The position numbers were made by a program, and so were the translations under genes. A DNA stretch of 64,000 bases from a bacterium (GTDB taxonomy: Bacteria > Desulfobacterota > DSWW01): positions 62,001-126,000 of the forward strand of contig JANQFG010000273.1 of NCBI GenBank assembly GCA_028277985.1, written 5' to 3'. A model generated the notes under the pieces. The model ran no database searches. It was given only the letters and a program-made list of their open reading frames with translations, and was not told where the DNA came from. Numbering within the stretch: position 1 is the stretch's first letter; every line of letters starts with the position of its first letter. Positions 25,974 to 34,736 of this stretch are shown one piece after another.

Positions 25974-27238
25974 GGCTCCTCTCCCATGCACCGTTTCATC
26001 GGCTCGCCGCTGGAAGCTCCTCGGTCCTCTCCGGTCGACCTCTCATAATACCCGTATTTCTTGACAGCCTCCATCATCACCCTGACATTCTCCGGCTTCG
26101 CCGTCGGCGCCAGCTCGCAACCCGAGCCAAGAATGAATCCCCCTCCCCTGCCGACCTCCTGGATCAACCGATGGCAGTATTCGTCCACTTCGTCGATGGA
26201 GCCGAGCGTAAGCAGGTCGGCCGGAACGTCCCCGTAGATGCAGATCCGGTCGCCGATGATCTCCTTGGCCCGAAAGATGTCGGTCGCTCCATCGAACTGC
26301 GCGATGCATCTCCCTGCAGGCAACTCGCGCAGGGTTTCCAGGTTCAGCTCCCAATCTCCGTCGCAGTGGAGCACACAGTACAATCCCTCTTCTGCCAGTC
26401 TTTCTACCAGCCTCTTCACGGAAGGAAAGGATATCCTCCTGAACATGTCGGGCGACATGAAGTGATTCGAGGATCGATGCAACGCGATCATCACGCGATT
26501 GCAGCCCATGTACCAGCTCGCCAGCTTCATGGAGAAGACATAGGATTCGATCTGGCTTTCCGCGGCTTTTCGGATCTCTTCGGGATGGCTCCTCAGATCC
26601 CTGGCAAAGTTCAGCAGGCCTCTCGCCATGGAAAAGTTGTCGAAAGGGGCCTCGTATCCATAGCCATACAACAGGGCCAACCCCCTCTCCTTTCTCCATC
26701 GCTTGAATTCGGAACGCCACCGAATCAGATGGATCATCATGCGGGGGACCATGTATCCATAGGATCTCAAACCTCCGCCGATGTGGTCGTGGATACGGGG
26801 TATCCATTTTTCCATGAACAGTCGAAGATGGATCAGACGCGGGGATCTCTCGCTCGTGCTCACGATCCAGTCGTAGTCATCGAACTGCATGATCTCCTCT
26901 TCGAGGAACTGACGAATCGAATCTTCCGGGAGCTCCCGTCCCGGCTCCAGGACCTTCATGGGAAAGAGAAAGGAGTTGATCTCCGGGAAGTAGAAGTTCA
27001 GAGGATACACTGCGTCCCAGGGCCCCAGTTCGAAGAAACACCGGTCCAGGGCCTGGTTGTACTTGGCAGGGTTGTACAGGTCGGCATGGCTCATCTCCGC
27101 ATGCCTGGCCGCAAAGTAGTAGATCAGGGGAGATACCGGGACACGGTCAGGCACCTTCAGGGCCAGGGCCGTCTCGAGCCTCTCCTCTGCGCCCATCCTG
27201 TCATTTTCAAGAATTCGTCGCACGGTCGTCTCCACCAC
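25970..27238 (-). CDS. Uroporphyrinogen decarboxylase-family methyltransferase (corrinoid-linked)
   Basis: 422 aa from 27238; an internal ATG at 27196, which fits the usual family N-terminus (MGAEERLETALALKVPDRVPV), is an equally likely start and gives 408 aa. UroD-fold TIM barrel. The active-site strand reads VLHCDGDW (H291, C292, D293), an HxDG variant of the HxC zinc motif of MtaA/MtbA, and a further C374 lies in GSGCELAPTAKPEN. Such proteins move methyl groups between a corrinoid protein and coenzyme M, tetrahydrofolate or a substrate; heme synthesis is unlikely given the context. It overlaps the corrinoid protein gene by 32 bases. Substrate unknown. Confidence 0.82.
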   Translation of the reverse strand: MVETTVRRILENDRMGAEERLETALALKVPDRVPVSPLIYYFAARHAEMSHADLYNPAKYNQALDRCFFELGPWDAVYPLNFYFPEINSFLFPMKVLEPGRELPEDSIRQFLEEEIMQFDDYDWIVSTSERSPRLIHLRLFMEKWIPRIHDHIGGGLRSYGYMVPRMMIHLIRWRSEFKRWRKERGLALLYGYGYEAPFDNFSMARGLLNFARDLRSHPEEIRKAAESQIESYVFSMKLASWYMGCNRVMIALHRSSNHFMSPDMFRRISFPSVKRLVERLAEEGLYCVLHCDGDWELNLETLRELPAGRCIAQFDGATDIFRAKEIIGDRICIYGDVPADLLTLGSIDEVDEYCHRLIQEVGRGGGFILGSGCELAPTAKPENVRVMMEAVKKYGYYERSTGEDRGASSGEPMKRCMGEEP

Positions 27239-27848
27239 TCAGACGGTGGGCCAGCCTCACCGCCTCGGCCGGATCCTTACCGTACACATCGGCCCCGGTG
27301 TATTCGAGTACCTTCCGGTTTATGGAGCCGCCGCCGATCATCACCTTTGTTCGATCCCTGAGGCCTGCCTCCTCCAACTCTTCGACAGTGCTCTTCATAG
27401 ACTCATAGACAACCGTAAGGAGCCCTGAAAGCGCTACGATCCCCGCTTTCGTTTCCTTCGCCTTTTCGACGAACGCGATGGGAGGTACATCCACCCCGAG
27501 ATCATGTACTTCGTATCCCCCGCATTTCAGCATGGTGCCCACAAGATCCTTGCCGACATCGTGAACGTCTCCCTTCACCGTGCCGAGGATCACGGTGCCT
27601 CTCGAGTCGGCCGAGACCCGCTTCATGTACGGCTCCACGATCGCAATCGCCTGCTTGAAGAGCTCCCCGGAGAGGATGAGCTCCGGCAGGAAATACTCTC
27701 TCGATTCGAACCTTTCCCCCACGCATGACATTCCGCCTCTCATCTCTTCGACGAGCGTGAGCGGGTCGACCCCATCCGAGAGGGCCTGTTTCACAGCCTC
27801 CAGGGTCTTTTTCTCTTCGAGCTCGGCGATCAGACTCGAAATGTTCAT
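27207..27848 (-). CDS. Methyltransferase cognate corrinoid protein
   Basis: 213 aa from ATG 27848; upstream in-frame codons lie within the preceding gene. Two domains: an N-terminal helical cap (B12-binding_2, residues 1-85, with EMRGGMSCVGERFESREYFL) and a Rossmann B12-binding domain with GDVHDVGKD (H96 is the lower axial ligand), ALSGLLT and IGGGSIN. It matches MtaC/MtbC/MttC-type proteins that shuttle a methyl group on cobalt. It starts 4 bases after the M24 gene ends and overlaps the UroD-like methyltransferase. No separate substrate:corrinoid methyltransferase such as MttB or MtaB is in the window, so the demethylating partner is unidentified. Confidence 0.9.
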   Translation of the reverse strand: MNISSLIAELEEKKTLEAVKQALSDGVDPLTLVEEMRGGMSCVGERFESREYFLPELILSGELFKQAIAIVEPYMKRVSADSRGTVILGTVKGDVHDVGKDLVGTMLKCGGYEVHDLGVDVPPIAFVEKAKETKAGIVALSGLLTVVYESMKSTVEELEEAGLRDRTKVMIGGGSINRKVLEYTGADVYGKDPAEAVRLAHRLSGGDDRATNS

Positions 27849-27852
27849 TTGA

Positions 27853-29067
27853 TCACAGGATTTCATCGATCGAGAGGGGGTATTTCGAAAGTTCCTCGCA
27901 GCCGTCCTTCCCGATGACGATCGGGTTCTCGTACCGGAACCCGATGTCCTCCTCCGGACAGGCGTACTGCATGGCACAGATGATCAGCTCGTTCTCCCGG
28001 TACACGTGCTCCGGGTTGGTCCAGTAGGGAAAGGGCCCGTCGTTCAGACCGATCCGCCACTCGTCGCCCATCATGCCGATGCCGTGTTCGAACCCGGGGA
28101 CCATGTATTCGGCAAATCCCCCTTCCTCTGCAAAATCCATCAACTCCTGGGAAAGGGCCACGGGCGTGACGCCGGCCCGATACGTTTTCAGCGTACGCTC
28201 GACCATTTCTACGAAATTGTCGGCGTGCCACCGCTGCCGGTCCGTTGCCTTGCCGATGAAGTAGTTGTGCGCGTGATCGCCCAGCCCGAGCTTGAACATG
28301 GCGTGGATATCCACCATGAGGGAATCCCCTTCTTTGAGCTCCCTTCGCGATGCGGGCGTGCAAGCGCCCCCCGCAAGGCCGGTCCGGTACCCGCTGGCGA
28401 TCTCGTTTCCGCCCGTGAAGGACCATTCGAACTCGCTCCCCTCCTTGCGCATCGCATGGGCGGCAAGCCCTCCGATCTCGGTTTCGGTCATCCCTTTCCA
28501 TCCGCCGTTGGAGAGCGCCTCGAAGACCACCTTGTGGCCCACATCCACGATCCGGGAAGCCTCCCGGAACCGGTTGATCGTGCCCTCGTCCTTGATCATG
28601 GCGAGGCGGTCGATGATCGTGTGGGCGTTGACGAACTCCGCATCCGGCAGGGCCGCCTGGAACTGATCGTACTCGTATTTGGTCAAGAAGCCCTCGGGCA
28701 GGTAGTTCGACATGCCGCTCTCCACACCCAGACGGCCTTTGCCGTTCTTCAGGAGCTCCTCGATGTGGTCGCCGATCTGTGCGATCTGATCCTGGCCCCC
28801 GATCGGGACGAATCCGAGCACCTGATCCTCATCCAGCCAGGAATCGTCGGCCACACGTGCAGCATCGATGACAAAGGTAAATGCCGTGGGCGTGCCTTCC
28901 GAGGGGATGACCAGAAAACTCCTCCAGGGACAGAATGCGTCCAGGATCCAGGAAAGGGTCCGCAGACGGGAGCCGAGGTAGACGTCGATGTTCTCGGACT
29001 GCATGGCCGCCTGCACATCCTTCACCCTTTTCGGGAAATCGATGAAATAGGGATCGTTGCCACTCAT
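27853..29067 (-). CDS. M24 pita-bread family protein, creatinase-like
   Basis: 404 aa with the creatinase N-terminal domain (1-165) and the M24 pita-bread domain (166-404). Aminopeptidase metal ligands are partly kept: D253 and D264 (MVDIHAMFKLGLGDHAHNYF), H328 (GFEHGIGM) and E380 (RYENP). The glutamate that normally lies in a VEPG motif aligns with M366 (IICAMQYACPE), so a normal dinuclear metal site is doubtful. This makes a metal-independent creatinase-like C-N hydrolase a fair alternative to an Xaa-Pro peptidase. It lies between SCP2 and the corrinoid protein, 12 bases after SCP2. An N-methylated or amide substrate would suit the following methyl-transfer genes, but that is inference. Confidence 0.82.
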   Translation of the reverse strand: MSGNDPYFIDFPKRVKDVQAAMQSENIDVYLGSRLRTLSWILDAFCPWRSFLVIPSEGTPTAFTFVIDAARVADDSWLDEDQVLGFVPIGGQDQIAQIGDHIEELLKNGKGRLGVESGMSNYLPEGFLTKYEYDQFQAALPDAEFVNAHTIIDRLAMIKDEGTINRFREASRIVDVGHKVVFEALSNGGWKGMTETEIGGLAAHAMRKEGSEFEWSFTGGNEIASGYRTGLAGGACTPASRRELKEGDSLMVDIHAMFKLGLGDHAHNYFIGKATDRQRWHADNFVEMVERTLKTYRAGVTPVALSQELMDFAEEGGFAEYMVPGFEHGIGMMGDEWRIGLNDGPFPYWTNPEHVYRENELIICAMQYACPEEDIGFRYENPIVIGKDGCEELSKYPLSIDEIL

Positions 29068-29079
29068 GTCGAGTACCTC

Positions 29080-29481
29080 TCAGTAATTCGTCGGGAGGGT
29101 GGAGAAGATCTTGTTCATTCGATCGGCAAGGGAGGCGAGCTTGAGCGCCTTCACCATGTTTCCTTTCAGCTTCAGCTTCCCGGTCATGAGCGCAGTGTGG
29201 GCCCCCAGTTCTGCACGAGTAATTCTGGAGAAGACCTCGTAGTCACCCGTGATCCGGAACTCCGCCTTGGGAGGATCTCCCTCACCGACCTGAAGATCGG
29301 CGACGGCACCGTCTACCAGGGCGACGAACAGGAACCGCTCCGTTCCGTCCGGGCAGTTCTTGTAGATGTTGGACATGGAAGTGGAGATGTTCTTCATCTT
29401 GTCCGGCGTGAGCCGCTCGCGAAGGGCCTCTTCGGCGATCGCGCGCCATTCTGCACTCAAATACTCGACTCGATCCGACAT
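29080..29481 (-). CDS. SCP2 sterol-carrier-like domain protein
   Basis: 133 aa from ATG 29481, which has AGGAGAGGCAGG just upstream; a longer frame to 29526 would overlap the TetR gene. A single SCP2 fold: PDKMKNISTSMSNIYKNCPD, FRITGDYEVFSRI and a C-terminal GKLKLKGNMVKALKLASL, the usual end of the domain. SCP2 domains bind hydrophobic acyl or sterol-like ligands. It is second in the TetR-led operon, which suggests that the operon handles a hydrophobic or acylated compound. No signal peptide. Confidence 0.82.
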   Translation of the reverse strand: MSDRVEYLSAEWRAIAEEALRERLTPDKMKNISTSMSNIYKNCPDGTERFLFVALVDGAVADLQVGEGDPPKAEFRITGDYEVFSRITRAELGAHTALMTGKLKLKGNMVKALKLASLADRMNKIFSTLPTNY

Positions 29482-29497
29482 GGCCTGCCTCTCCTGT

Positions 29498-30091
29498 TCA
29501 CGTTTGTTTTTCAAGGAAGAGCCCACGGGTCATCATCTCCATGATGTGCCCGAAGATCCCCTGGACGAACTCCTTGTCGGTCTGGATATAGGTATGAATG
29601 ACGAGCATCTTGTAGATCATCAGGATGACCTGGGAGGTCTTTTCCACATCGAGGCGTATAAACTCATCCTCTGCCATCCCCTGCTCGAGGATGCTCCGGA
29701 TCATCTGGACGGTCCCCTGGGTGATCGCCTCGTAGGGATCATCCCCCGGGAACATGGGGAAGATATCCGGATCCCGCACCAGGATCCGGCGCAATTCGTC
29801 ATTCTCGATCAGGTATTCCACCGCTTTGGTGCACATGACGAGGAACCGCTGTCTCACATCCTGCTCTTTCTCGATCGCGTCCCTGACGTATTGCTGCCAT
29901 TGCTCGAGAGCAAAGCCGACCGCCTTCTCATAAAGGTCCTTCTTATCCTTTACGTAGAAGTAGAGGTTGCTCTGGGTCATGCCTAGTTCGGAAGCGATGT
30001 CCCCGACAGTGGTCTTGCGAAAGCCGTAGGTGGAAAAACTGCCGAGCGCGGCCCTGCAGATCTCCTCGGTTCTTTCCTCTTTTCTATTCAT
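29498..30091 (-). CDS. TetR/AcrR family transcriptional regulator
   Basis: 197 aa. N-terminal helix-turn-helix (residues about 8-55: AALGSFSTYGFRKTTVGDIA, then MTQSNLYFYVKDKKDLYEKA), typical TetR DNA-binding domain; the remaining helical domain would bind a ligand. First gene of the minus-strand operon, 16 bases before SCP2. A 20-bp palindrome 18 bases upstream of its start is a likely autoregulatory operator, and the same intergenic region serves the divergent amidohydrolase gene. TetR members of this kind often respond to acyl-CoAs or hydrophobic compounds; the effector here is unknown. Confidence 0.88.
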   Translation of the reverse strand: MNRKEERTEEICRAALGSFSTYGFRKTTVGDIASELGMTQSNLYFYVKDKKDLYEKAVGFALEQWQQYVRDAIEKEQDVRQRFLVMCTKAVEYLIENDELRRILVRDPDIFPMFPGDDPYEAITQGTVQMIRSILEQGMAEDEFIRLDVEKTSQVILMIYKMLVIHTYIQTDKEFVQGIFGHIMEMMTRGLFLEKQT

Positions 30092-30108
30092 GGTGGGTTT
30101 CCGCCTGC

Positions 30109-30128
30109 TTGTTCAATGAATTGAACAA
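30109..30128. promoter_or_regulatory. Probable TetR operator (20-bp palindrome)
   Basis: TTGTTCAAT-GA-ATTGAACAA: perfect 9-bp arms around a 2-base centre, in an A+T-rich divergent intergenic region (30092-30277) between the TetR gene and the amidohydrolase gene. Size and symmetry suit a TetR dimer. Binding is inferred. Confidence 0.6.
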
Positions 30129-30277
30129 TTGAGTCAAATTATCAATAATTTAATTCTTGCAGGTTTCCACCCCTTTTGTCAAGGAAATTCCGGGCAATGT
30201 CTACGGTTTTTCTTCCCGGGGCTTTTCGGGCAATATCAGGGAGACACATTCAACACACCTCGTTGGAGAGAACTACC

Positions 30278-31833
30278 ATGCCCATCGGCGATGAGATGAT
30301 CTCTGCCCTGCAGGCGTTCGGGCTCGAGCCTTCGCTGGCCGCACCGCAGCGAAAAGAGGGAACAGGGCCCTACAGGAAACTGGTGATCAAGAACGCGACC
30401 GTGATCGACGGAACCGGCGCACCCGCATTTGGCCCGGCGGATATCGTCATCGAGAACGATCGGATCACCGCCCTGCCGGTCTTCGCCTATACGGATCGGC
30501 TGGAGCAGAGCTCGGGCGACCATGAGATCGATGCCACGGGGAAATATGTGATGCCCGGCTTCGTCGACGCCCATGTCCATGTCGGCATGCCTTTCCCACA
30601 GGGCTCGGAGCAGCCTGCCGAGTACATCTTCAAGCTCTGGATGGCCCACGGGGTAACCACGGTCCGGGACGCGGGGTGTTTGAACGGGTTGGGATGGACC
30701 CGCGAACACGAGGAGAAGAGCAAGCGAAACGAGATCACCGCACCCCGCATACACCCGTATCCCCTTCCCTGGATCATGGGATACGGCTTCGGCCCGACCA
30801 CGCCGGAGGAGGTCGAGATCTGGCTGGACCAGATGGTCGAGGCCGGCGTAAAAGGTGTGAAGACCTTCGGCGGCCCGCCTGCTCTCTGCAAAGCCCTTCT
30901 GGGAGGCGCCAGAAGCAGGGGGCTTCGCAGCGCTTGCCACAACACGGTCCTCTTTTCCCCGAGGACGCCCTCTCTTGACCTCGTGAAGATGGGCCTCACC
31001 AGCCTGGAGCACCCACTTGGCCTCGTCGAAAGCCTGATCCCGGACGCGGGCGGTGTCGTGCCCTATCCGGAGGACTACAACCACAACGATGAACAAGCGC
31101 GGGCCTATCAGGACGCGATGGTCTGGCTCCGAACCGATCCGGGAGGTGACCTGTGGGAAGAGGCTCTGGACATCATGCTGGAGCACGATTTCACCCTGGT
31201 GCCTACCTTTGCCCCCTGGGAGCACGGCCGGGACATCCAGCGGGCCCTCTGGGCCGAATGGCACGAAGAGTACACCCTGCCGGCACTCTCGCAATTCTTC
31301 ATGCCCGTTCCCGGGAACCATTGGGCCTTCTACAGGGACTGGACGACCACCATGGAAATCGAGTTCGCGAAGGGGTTTCGTGTGTGGCTCGAGTTCGTAA
31401 ATGATTACAAGAATCGGGGCGGGCGTGTCTGTACGGGCAGCGACGTAGGCTTCGGTCTCAAGCTCTATGGCTTCGACTTTATTCGAGAACTGGAGGTGTT
31501 CCAGGAGGCCGGCTTTCATCCTCTGGAAATCTTTCGGGCAGCTACACTGAAAGGGGCAGAACTCCTGGGTGTGGATGACGAGATCGGCACCATCGAGGTC
31601 GGCAAGAAGGCGGATCTGGTCATCGTGGAGGAGAACCCCCTCAGCAATCTGAAAACGCTCTATGGAACGGGCCACATGAAATACAACGGCAACACCCATG
31701 AGTCGAGCGGGTCGGAGGCGTCCTTCTTGTCATCAAAGATGGGATCCTTTACGATGCCAAGCAACTTCTGGCCGACGCAGCGGCGATCGTGGCCGGGGAG
31801 AAAGCGAAGCAGCAACAGGAGAGAACAGAATGA
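30278..31833 (+). CDS. Metal-dependent amidohydrolase (imidazolonepropionase/prolidase-like), frameshifted near the 3' end
   Basis: ATG 30278 has GGAGAG 7 bases upstream. Amidohydrolase superfamily: KNATVIDGTG and the metal motif GFVDAHVHVGM, a candidate carboxylated lysine in GVKTFGGPP, later His in SACHNTV and LEHPLG, and the metal Asp in TGSDVGFG. The family C-terminus follows (VGKKADLVIVEENPL). The frame as written continues to 32119 with non-family sequence, deep into the next gene. Shifting frame at about 31711 restores GGVLLVIKDGILYDAKQLL and a stop at 31831-31833 that overlaps the radical SAM start as ATGA. So one base is probably missing (for example one C in AGCGGG); a real mutation or a sequence error is possible. 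Divergent from the TetR operon. Confidence 0.8.
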
Positions 31834-32936
31834 AGAGAGTTGCCGACGTCTTTCGGACTCTCCTCACCCGACGTCTCGTATTGACCTTCGACAAGGTCGA
31901 TTTCGTATACCCTCGCCTTTCCGGCCGAAGGCTGCGAAACTGGTTCCTCACCGAGCTCGCCTGGATATTGAAATCGGACAAGGTCTGGGCCTATCCCACC
32001 CTGATTCAGATCGAGCCGGGCAACGTGTGCAATCTTCGCTGTCCGGTTTGCCATTCGGTGACAGACGGGAAGCCTCAGGGGTTCATGAGCCTCGAGGCCT
32101 TTCAGAGCATCATGGATGAGGTGGGCGACGAGGTCCTCCTCCTCCACTTCTGGGGGTGGGGCGAGCCGTTCATGAACAAGGACTTCTTCCCCATGGTGAA
32201 GGTCGCAAAGGCCAAAGGGGTCCAGATCATCAGCAGCACGAACGGACACTTCTTTGAAAGCCAGGGGAACATCGACAAGCTGATCGACTCGGGCCTGGAT
32301 GTGCTCATCGTGGCGCTGGACGGCACCGACCCGGAAACCTATGAGAAATACCGCCGCCAGGGTGATTTCGAGCGGGTCCTCTCCGGATTGAAGCAGCTCG
32401 TGAATACGAAGAAGGAAAAGGGGGCGGCAACTCCACGCATCAATCTCCGAATGCTCGTGACCCGCGAAAACGAGGAGCAGGTCGACCGAATGAGGGCCCT
32501 CGCACGAGAGATGGGTGTCAATATCTTCAGCCTGAAGACCCTTTGCAGCTTCGACAACGAGGCGGAGGGCGCCGAGCTCTTGCCGTGCCGTCAGGAGTTT
32601 CGTAGGTTCTCCTACGGGCCGGACGGAGAGCCGATTCGGCAAGAAAACACCTGCAAAAAGTTCTGGAATCATCCGACCATCTATCGGGACGGGTCGGTCG
32701 TGCTCTGCGACTATCACACAGGCAATGAGCTTTCTCTGGGAAACGTTTTCGGCAGCAACGGAAAGGCAGACTTCGGCAAGATCTGGTTCGGAGACGAGTT
32801 CCGCCGAGTCCGGGCGAAGTTTCTCGAGGGAGATCGGAAGGACATGCGTTGCGACACGTGCGCACTGAACTTTGCGGGAGTGGACCGATGCGTCTCCCAT
32901 GCGTTCGAGATCGGAGAGTGGGGCATTCAGGAGTGA
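31830..32936 (+). CDS. Radical SAM/SPASM enzyme
   Basis: 368 aa from ATG 31830. The open frame runs back to 31698, but 31830 matches the restored end of the amidohydrolase gene (ATGA). Radical SAM cluster motif C67-x3-C71-x2-C74 (NVCNLRCPVCHS), then WGWGEPFMNKDFF, SSTNGHFF and a C-terminal SPASM-like region with cysteines in NTCKKFW, VVLCDYH and MRCDTC. Enzymes of this type modify peptides, sugars or lipids using two extra Fe-S clusters. The downstream glycosyltransferases and sulfotransferase suggest a role in an envelope glycan or glycolipid, but the substrate is unknown. Confidence 0.85.
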   Translation: MKRVADVFRTLLTRRLVLTFDKVDFVYPRLSGRRLRNWFLTELAWILKSDKVWAYPTLIQIEPGNVCNLRCPVCHSVTDGKPQGFMSLEAFQSIMDEVGDEVLLLHFWGWGEPFMNKDFFPMVKVAKAKGVQIISSTNGHFFESQGNIDKLIDSGLDVLIVALDGTDPETYEKYRRQGDFERVLSGLKQLVNTKKEKGAATPRINLRMLVTRENEEQVDRMRALAREMGVNIFSLKTLCSFDNEAEGAELLPCRQEFRRFSYGPDGEPIRQENTCKKFWNHPTIYRDGSVVLCDYHTGNELSLGNVFGSNGKADFGKIWFGDEFRRVRAKFLEGDRKDMRCDTCALNFAGVDRCVSHAFEIGEWGIQE

Positions 32937-32940
32937 ACAG

Positions 32941-33828
32941 ATGAGCGCCGAGCCGATCGTATCCGTCATCATTGCCTCCTACAACTCCATTGACACGATT
33001 GAAGCCACCCTCGCTTCCCTCGAAGGACAGGCCGCACGAGAGCGGTGCGAAATCATCGTCGTGGACAGCTCCACGGACGGCACCGCGAATTTCATCAAGG
33101 AGCATTTCCCCGGGATCCGTGTCCTCGAGTTCTCGGGCCGCAAATTCCCCGGAGACGCCCGAAATGAAGGCATCCGGGTTTCCCGGGGACGGATCATCGC
33201 GATGACGGACGCGGATTGCAGCGCAGCCCCGCTGTGGCTGGAAAACATCATACGGGCCCATGAGGCCGAACATCCGGTCGTGGGCGGGGCGATCGCCTGC
33301 GGCAACCCGGAGAGCTATGTAGGATGGGGGGCTTACTTCTCCGAGTTCAGTCATTGGCAACCATCGGGGCCCCCTCGTTTCGTAGCCGACATGGCGGGTG
33401 CGAACATCAGCTACAAGAGGGAGCTCTTCGATGACCACGGGGCGTTCATCAAGGGGGCGTATTGTTCGGACACGGAGTTCCACTGGCGCCTCGCCGGGGA
33501 GGGCCACAGAATACACTTCGACCCCTCGGTCCTGGTGTACCATCGGAATATCGACCGACTGGGACGCTTTCTCAGCCACGAATTCTTCCATGGGAAGAGT
33601 TTTGCTCTCATGCGATGCCGGGCAAAGGCGTTCTCCCCGGCCAGACGCTCCTTTTACGCCCTCCTGTCGCCTTTGATCTTCCTGAAGCTTTTTGCACGAA
33701 ACGCGGCACAGAGCGTCCTCTTCGGGGCATACACCGTGTCCTATCTGAAAGCCCTCCCGGTGACCATGCTCGGGATCGCTTGTTGGACCTCCGGTGAAGC
33801 GGCAGGTTATGTGCAGGGCACGAGTTAG
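32941..33828 (+). CDS. Family 2 glycosyltransferase
   Basis: 295 aa from ATG 32941; the frame extends to 32872 inside the radical SAM gene. GT-A fold: VSVIIASYNSIDTIEATL, IIVVDSSTDGT, and the metal-binding MTDADCSA. The acceptor part includes GANISYKRELFDDHG and SDTEFHWRLAGEGHRI. A hydrophobic C-terminus (about 245-285) suggests membrane attachment. The gene is 4 bases after the radical SAM gene, so it is in the same operon. Sugar donor and acceptor are unknown. Confidence 0.85.
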   Translation: MSAEPIVSVIIASYNSIDTIEATLASLEGQAARERCEIIVVDSSTDGTANFIKEHFPGIRVLEFSGRKFPGDARNEGIRVSRGRIIAMTDADCSAAPLWLENIIRAHEAEHPVVGGAIACGNPESYVGWGAYFSEFSHWQPSGPPRFVADMAGANISYKRELFDDHGAFIKGAYCSDTEFHWRLAGEGHRIHFDPSVLVYHRNIDRLGRFLSHEFFHGKSFALMRCRAKAFSPARRSFYALLSPLIFLKLFARNAAQSVLFGAYTVSYLKALPVTMLGIACWTSGEAAGYVQGTS

Positions 33829-33846
33829 AGCAGGGGTCGGAATGAG

Positions 33847-34698
33847 ATGAAGGGAATCACGCGCACGATCTTTCAACTGGCAGCAGACTGGCCGTCGTCG
33901 CTTCTGGGCGGGCTGAGGCACCTCAACGAGTTTCAAGAAGTCGCGTCCTACTGCTTCTTCATCGGCCATCCTCGAAGCGGACACAGTATCGTAGGAGGGC
34001 TGCTGGACGCGCACCCGGAGGTGACGATCGCGCACGAACAGGGCGCGTTGATGTACGTCCACGCACGGTTCAGCCGATTCCAGCTCTTCTATCTGCTGAT
34101 GCGCAACGCAATGCGCTCGGCGGCGGAGAGCAGAAGGAGCGGGAATTATCTCTACGAGGTGCCGGGTCAGTGGCAGGGGCGCTCGCGCTCTCTTCGGGTG
34201 GTGGGAGACAAGCTGGGAGGCGGCGCGGTCCTGCGTCTGCAGCGGCGCCCCTACCTGCTGAAACGACTTCGCGAAACCGTGAGGATGCCCTTACGGTGCA
34301 TTCATGTAGTGCGGCATCCCTTGGACAACATTGCTACGATCTGCCGCAAGGCGGATTCACACGGTATTGCTCCGGGGCTCGACAGTTCCATTGAATACTA
34401 TTTCCGCCTCTGTGAAACCGTTTCCCGTATCAGGACCGACTTGGGCAAAGAGGAGGTGTTCGAAATGCGCCACGAGGCGTTTGTCGATCATCCCGGGCAT
34501 TTCCTGGAACGCCTGTGCCGTTTTATCGGGGTCGAGGCCGAACCGGACTATCTCTCTGCTTGTGCGTCCATTGTTCGTCCGACACCCCATCGCAGCCGGA
34601 AGACGATCTCCTGGCCGCGGGAGTCCATCGATCGGGTCATGGATCGCTGCCGGGAGTATTCGTTCCTGAATGCATACAGCGAGGGAGACCCTGGCTGA
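33847..34698 (+). CDS. PAPS-dependent sulfotransferase
   Basis: 283 aa. 5'-phosphosulfate-binding loop FIGHPRSGHSIVGGLL at residues about 38-53 and 3'-phosphate-binding segment HVVRHPLDNIAT at about 155-166, both hallmarks of the sulfotransferase fold. A later FEMRHEAFVDHPGHFLERLC matches the usual C-terminal loop region. No signal peptide. Placed between two glycosyltransferases, it probably sulfates a sugar of the same glycan or lipid. No PAPS-synthesis genes are in the window. Confidence 0.82.
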   Translation: MKGITRTIFQLAADWPSSLLGGLRHLNEFQEVASYCFFIGHPRSGHSIVGGLLDAHPEVTIAHEQGALMYVHARFSRFQLFYLLMRNAMRSAAESRRSGNYLYEVPGQWQGRSRSLRVVGDKLGGGAVLRLQRRPYLLKRLRETVRMPLRCIHVVRHPLDNIATICRKADSHGIAPGLDSSIEYYFRLCETVSRIRTDLGKEEVFEMRHEAFVDHPGHFLERLCRFIGVEAEPDYLSACASIVRPTPHRSRKTISWPRESIDRVMDRCREYSFLNAYSEGDPG

Positions 34699-34736
34699 GG
34701 CGCTCACATCCAGCGAGATCTGCCGCACGGGGCATT

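Noticed and set aside
25970-27238. UroD-like gene as a heme-pathway uroporphyrinogen decarboxylase
   Set aside because: Overlap with a corrinoid protein gene and the HCDG active-site variant fit a methyltransferase; no other heme genes are nearby.
28006-29544. 512-codon open frame antisense to M24 and SCP2 genes
   Set aside because: It spans two well-supported genes of the other strand and shows no motifs.
30236-31699. 487-codon open frame antisense to the amidohydrolase
   Set aside because: The plus-strand gene has the metal-site motifs; the antisense product has none.
31834-32119. Long C-terminal extension of the amidohydrolase overlapping the radical SAM gene
   Set aside because: The extension is out-of-frame sequence after a likely one-base deletion; the neighbouring frame restores the family C-terminus and operon overlap.
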